A stretch of DNA of 64,000 nucleotides, from positions 1-64,000 of the forward strand of contig CAZMNW010000029.1 in the NCBI GenBank assembly GCA_964567755.1, written 5' to 3'. A program made the translations under genes and the position numbers. The first letter of the stretch is position 1; the number at the start of each line of letters is the position of its first letter. The notes beneath the pieces are model-generated. The model was not told the origin of the DNA and did no database searches. It worked only from the letters and a program-made list of their open reading frames with translations. Of this stretch, positions 61,344 through 64,000 are shown piece by piece. This stretch comes from DASRJW01 sp964567755. Its GTDB lineage: Bacteria > Krumholzibacteriota > Krumholzibacteriia > G020349025.

Positions 61344-62245
61344 GCCGCATGCGTCTGGTCTACATTTCCGACCTGCATACCGATCTCAGTGACCGTAACC
61401 GTTTCCTCCTCGATGCACTGGTGCAACGCGCGACCGCGCTCCGTCCCGACGTCTTCGTCATCGCCGGGGACCTGGCCGAGACGCTACGCGAGGTCGACAC
61501 GAGCCTGCGCACGCTGTCCGCCATTCCTGCGCTGCGGCTGTATTTGGCCGGCAATCACGATCTCTTCGTCGAGGGCAATCCCGCTTCGGCCCCCACCAGC
61601 AAGGAAAAGTTCGAGCATCTGCTTCCCGCAGTCGCGTCCGCCAACGGCTTTTCCTACCTCGGACTCGCGCCCATCCATTGGCAGGATGTCGCCTTCGTCG
61701 GCGTGCCCGGCTGGTACGATTTCACCCTCCGCGACCCGTGCTTGGATGGCGCGGCGGAGACCCGAGTGTATGCGCGCGGGATCTGGCGCGGTCACCGCGC
61801 CTACGATCGCGGCCACGTTCTGTGGCCGCGACGGGCCGCATCCCGCGATCCGGGTGCGCATCCGAGTCACTTGGGCGGCGATTGGGCTGGGGATGAAGAC
61901 ATCGCCGCCTATATGCTTCAGCGTCTCGAATCACAGCTCGAGGCCGTCCGCGATGCCGCCACGATCGTCGGCATCATCCACGTGCTGCCATTCCCCGCCT
62001 TGGTGCAGCGTGGCGTCTTCGGCGACAGCCCTTTCTTCGATGCCTACCTCGGGAGCGCCAAGCTCGGAAGCTGTCTCGAGCAGTTTTCCGCCGTCCGTGT
62101 CGTGGTGAGCGGGCATTTGCACCGCTGCGCGCGCATTATGCACAACGGCATCCAGCTGGTCGCGAGCCCAGTCGGAGACGCGCGCAAGAGCGGCCTCGAT
62201 CTCGCCGACCTAGCGCGCGAACGTCTCGGCCTGCTCGAGCTCTGA
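61340..62245 (+). CDS. Calcineurin-like metallophosphoesterase
   Basis: 301 aa. The motifs DLHTD, AGDLAETLR, GNHDLF and SGHLHR identify the binuclear metal centre of the calcineurin-like family. No signal peptide is visible, so it is cytoplasmic. The sequence resembles YkuE- or CpdA-like phosphoesterases of unknown substrate. The GTG at 61340-61342 overlaps the ftcD stop by 4 nt (GTGA); ATG 61349 is an alternative. It is the last gene before a 296-bp gap. Confidence 0.88.
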   Translation: MSRMRLVYISDLHTDLSDRNRFLLDALVQRATALRPDVFVIAGDLAETLREVDTSLRTLSAIPALRLYLAGNHDLFVEGNPASAPTSKEKFEHLLPAVASANGFSYLGLAPIHWQDVAFVGVPGWYDFTLRDPCLDGAAETRVYARGIWRGHRAYDRGHVLWPRRAASRDPGAHPSHLGGDWAGDEDIAAYMLQRLESQLEAVRDAATIVGIIHVLPFPALVQRGVFGDSPFFDAYLGSAKLGSCLEQFSAVRVVVSGHLHRCARIMHNGIQLVASPVGDARKSGLDLADLARERLGLLEL

Positions 62246-62476
62246 GGCTCGGAGCCGCGCCGGGCGGGCCAGCGCAGCACTCGCCGGATGGCGCTGGCGG
62301 GCGATTCGGATTGACTTCCGTGCACGCGTGCCTACACTTCTTCCACCACAGGATTGGGATGCCACGGGCCGACCCGTGCTGGAGTGTTTCGTGACGGGTC
62401 GGGGGGCCGCGGTCGCTGCGGCATCGTTTCTCCTGGCGCGCTCAACCCAACGCTCCGGGGCGTTGCACAGGAGACA

Positions 62477-62508
62477 AAGGCGGGCGGGGTTTCGACTCCG
62501 CCCGCCTT
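62477..62508 (+). terminator. Strong GC-rich hairpin before the phosphogluconolactonase gene
   Basis: AAGGCGGGCGG (62477-62487) pairs with CCGCCCGCCTT (62498-62508), an 11-bp perfect stem with a 10-nt loop. The following GAATTGTG is only weakly T-rich. It could end the metallophosphoesterase transcript 230 nt upstream or regulate the next gene, whose start lies 34 nt after it. A second 6-bp hairpin (CAACGC/GCGTTG) lies near 62450. The whole gap 62246-62541 has no gene. Confidence 0.5.
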
Positions 62509-62541
62509 GAATTGTGGCCTCCATCCCCTTGGTCGAAGACC

Positions 62542-63252
62542 ATGAGACGATGCATCGTTCTCCGCGACGCCGCGAGCGTGGAAGAAGAGGCGGTGCGACG
62601 CATCCTCCTCGCCATCGCCGGCGCACAGAAGGTTCGCGGCCAGTGCAGCCTCGCGCTCGCGGGGGGTGTGACCCCGCGCGGGATCTACGCGCGATTGGCC
62701 AGAGCGGCCGGTGCCGACTGGCGGCGCGTGCACGTCTATTGGGGTGACGAGCGCGCGGTCCCCTCCGACTCTCCCGACAACAATGCACACATGGCACGAA
62801 CCGCGTTCCTCGACCACGTGCCCATTCCCGCAGCCCAGATTCATCCGATGCCAGCCACGGCGCCCGACCTCGATGCCGCCGCGCGCGCCTACGAGGATCT
62901 CCTGTGCGCGGATCTGGGAAGGCCCCCGTGCCTGGACCTCGTCCTTCTCGGGCTCGGCACCGATGCACACACGGCATCGCTGTTCCCGCACAGTGCCGCC
63001 GTCCAAGAGATCGAGCGCTACGTCGTCGCCACGAAGGCGCCAGCCATCGCACCGCGGCTGACCGTGACGCCGCCGCTGCTCAATGCGGCGCGCGCACTCC
63101 TGCTTGTCGCGCACGGGACGAGCAAGGCCGGCGCGTTGCATCGCGTGCTCCACGCTGCGCACGATCCGTTGCGCCTGCCGCCCCACGCGCTCTGCCCCGA
63201 GATCCTGACCCTCCTCGCCGACCGCGCTGCGGCCGGCGACGTCCAGGCATGA
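62542..63252 (+). CDS. pgl: 6-phosphogluconolactonase
   Basis: 236 aa, typical length. The N-terminal GlcN6P-isomerase-like fold has SLALAGGVTPRGIYARL, then RVHVYWGDERAVP and GLGTDAHTASLFPHS, all DevB/Pgl signatures. The enzyme hydrolyses 6-phosphogluconolactone in the oxidative pentose phosphate pathway; zwf and gnd are not in the window. I chose ATG 62542, which gives a normal N terminus; the ribosome site is weak. Confidence 0.93.
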   Translation: MRRCIVLRDAASVEEEAVRRILLAIAGAQKVRGQCSLALAGGVTPRGIYARLARAAGADWRRVHVYWGDERAVPSDSPDNNAHMARTAFLDHVPIPAAQIHPMPATAPDLDAAARAYEDLLCADLGRPPCLDLVLLGLGTDAHTASLFPHSAAVQEIERYVVATKAPAIAPRLTVTPPLLNAARALLLVAHGTSKAGALHRVLHAAHDPLRLPPHALCPEILTLLADRAAAGDVQA

Positions 63253-63298
63253 TCTTGCGCTCCTTGACCTCGCCCGATTCCACCGCTACCGTCATCGT

Positions 63299-64000
63299 AT
63301 GGAGATCAAGCTCACCGGACTGATCAGCGGCAGCATGCGAACATGGCCCCTCGCCGCCGGCGAAACGCGCGTCGGCCGCAGCTCCGACCTCGAGGTGTCG
63401 CTCCCGGACCGCTCGGTGTCACGTTTGCACGCGCTCGTCCGTCGCGACGGCGATGTCCTCGTCCTCGAGGACTCGGGCAGCCGCAACGGCACCACGGTGA
63501 ACGGCATCCGCGTGCGGGCACCCCAGCGGCTGAATCCGAACGATCAGATCGCCTTCGGCAACGTCGCTCTCAGTGTGCAGGTGGACGATCAGCCGGTGCA
63601 GCCGGCGTTCCGCGAAGATGTGCAGCTCGACTCCACTTTCCGACTCAACTGGATGGAGCTACGACCGGCGCAGGAGAAGAGCGACGGCGTCGACCTGTCG
63701 CAGGTCCTGATGGACATGGGCGAGTTCCTGGTGCGCCATCAACCCGAAGAGGAAATTTTCCGCGCCTGCCTCGATACCGTCGAGCGCGTGGTCCCCTTCC
63801 ATCGCGCCTGCCTCCTCCTCCTCGACAACGACGGCCAGCCGATCATGCGCGCGGCGCGCAGCAAGGGCGAGAACCCGAATGTGCAGCTCGCCCTCAGCCA
63901 GACGATGGTGCAGACGGTGATCACGGAACGGGCCTCGTTGCTGGTTCACGATGCCCAGGCCGACCAGCGCTTCCAGGCCCAGGCCAGCGTCATCCTCGGC
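63299..64000 (+). CDS. FHA-GAF domain regulatory protein, 5' part (truncated by window end)
   Basis: The first 234 codons are present and the frame is still open at base 64000. Residues ~1-97 form an FHA domain (TRVGRSSDLEVSLPDRSVSR, then LHALV and DSGSRNGTTVNG), a phosphothreonine-binding module. A coiled stretch follows, then a GAF domain from about residue 140 (MGEFLVRHQPEEEIF, RACLLLLDNDGQPIMRAARS). In this combination the C terminus is usually an adenylate cyclase, SpoIIE-type phosphatase or histidine kinase, which lies outside the window. The ATG at 63299 lies 46 nt after the pgl stop. Confidence 0.85.
   Translation, partial: MEIKLTGLISGSMRTWPLAAGETRVGRSSDLEVSLPDRSVSRLHALVRRDGDVLVLEDSGSRNGTTVNGIRVRAPQRLNPNDQIAFGNVALSVQVDDQPVQPAFREDVQLDSTFRLNWMELRPAQEKSDGVDLSQVLMDMGEFLVRHQPEEEIFRACLDTVERVVPFHRACLLLLDNDGQPIMRAARSKGENPNVQLALSQTMVQTVITERASLLVHDAQADQRFQAQASVILG

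Noticed and set aside
62246..62541. A riboswitch before the phosphogluconolactonase gene.
   Set aside because: Two hairpins are present but no conserved aptamer core was recognised; a terminator is the simpler reading.

Overview
The window is a high-GC chromosomal stretch from a diderm (Gram-negative type) bacterium. It carries LPS-core genes (a family 9 glycosyltransferase and a Kdo transferase), several lipoproteins, Tat export and many predicted outer-membrane beta-barrels. PorV/PorQ-like proteins, lamin-tail/FlgD-Ig surface proteins and one TTG-N18-TAnnTTTG promoter-like site point to the FCB superphylum, perhaps a candidate phylum such as Eisenbacteria or Krumholzibacteriota; the phylum is an inference. 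I see no tRNA, rRNA, CRISPR array or intact transposase. Genes are densely packed with many 1-4 nt stop/start overlaps.

Layout. 1-2213 (minus): end of the stress-associated PrkA / DUF444 pair. 2709-7353 (minus): a six-gene operon purD-purE-tsaC-ilvE-nrdR-tatC. 7538-9830 (minus): DEDDh exonuclease with a WYL-like tail, a DUF1684 lipoprotein and an unknown protein. 9831-10297: gap with a plus-strand intrinsic terminator and a possible small RNA. 10298-13229: UshA-like nucleotidase lipoprotein and two small secreted proteins that share a C-terminal tail. 13374-18049 (minus): complete BMP-type (nucleoside) ABC transporter. 18050-18711: gap with a 35-bp tandem repeat.

18712-26900 (minus) is the most distinctive block: carbamate kinase, a YgeW-type knotted carbamoyltransferase, a 780-aa YqeC-MocA-YqeB triple fusion, a class I aminotransferase, a threonine-synthase-like enzyme and an SsnA-type aminohydrolase. 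It closely resembles the E. coli ygeW/yqeABC/ygfJ/ssnA purine-catabolism and selenium-dependent molybdenum hydroxylase region. The hydroxylase subunits themselves are not in the window. With the adjacent transporter it suggests purine or nucleoside salvage/fermentation that yields ATP from carbamoyl phosphate.

27016-41890 (minus) is an envelope island of barrels, a lamin-tail protein, a VWA membrane protein, two proteins with glycogen-binding-type domains, and small cytosolic STAS and DUF362 proteins. 41862-47358 (minus): DUF4388, pyruvate phosphate dikinase and two CNNM/CorC-type membrane proteins. 47538-53068 (plus): glycosyltransferase 9, Kdo transferase, radical SAM protein, ATP-cone/uridine kinase fusion, TPR protein. 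53109-55388: a serine hydrolase gene inserted between 45-bp direct repeats, one of which is the 3' end of the neighbouring dehydrogenase E1 gene. 55398-58875 (minus): fused 2-oxoacid dehydrogenase E1 and a squalene/phytoene synthase. 58948-64000 (plus): alpha/beta hydrolase, formimidoyltransferase-cyclodeaminase, metallophosphoesterase, 6-phosphogluconolactonase and the start of an FHA-GAF regulator.
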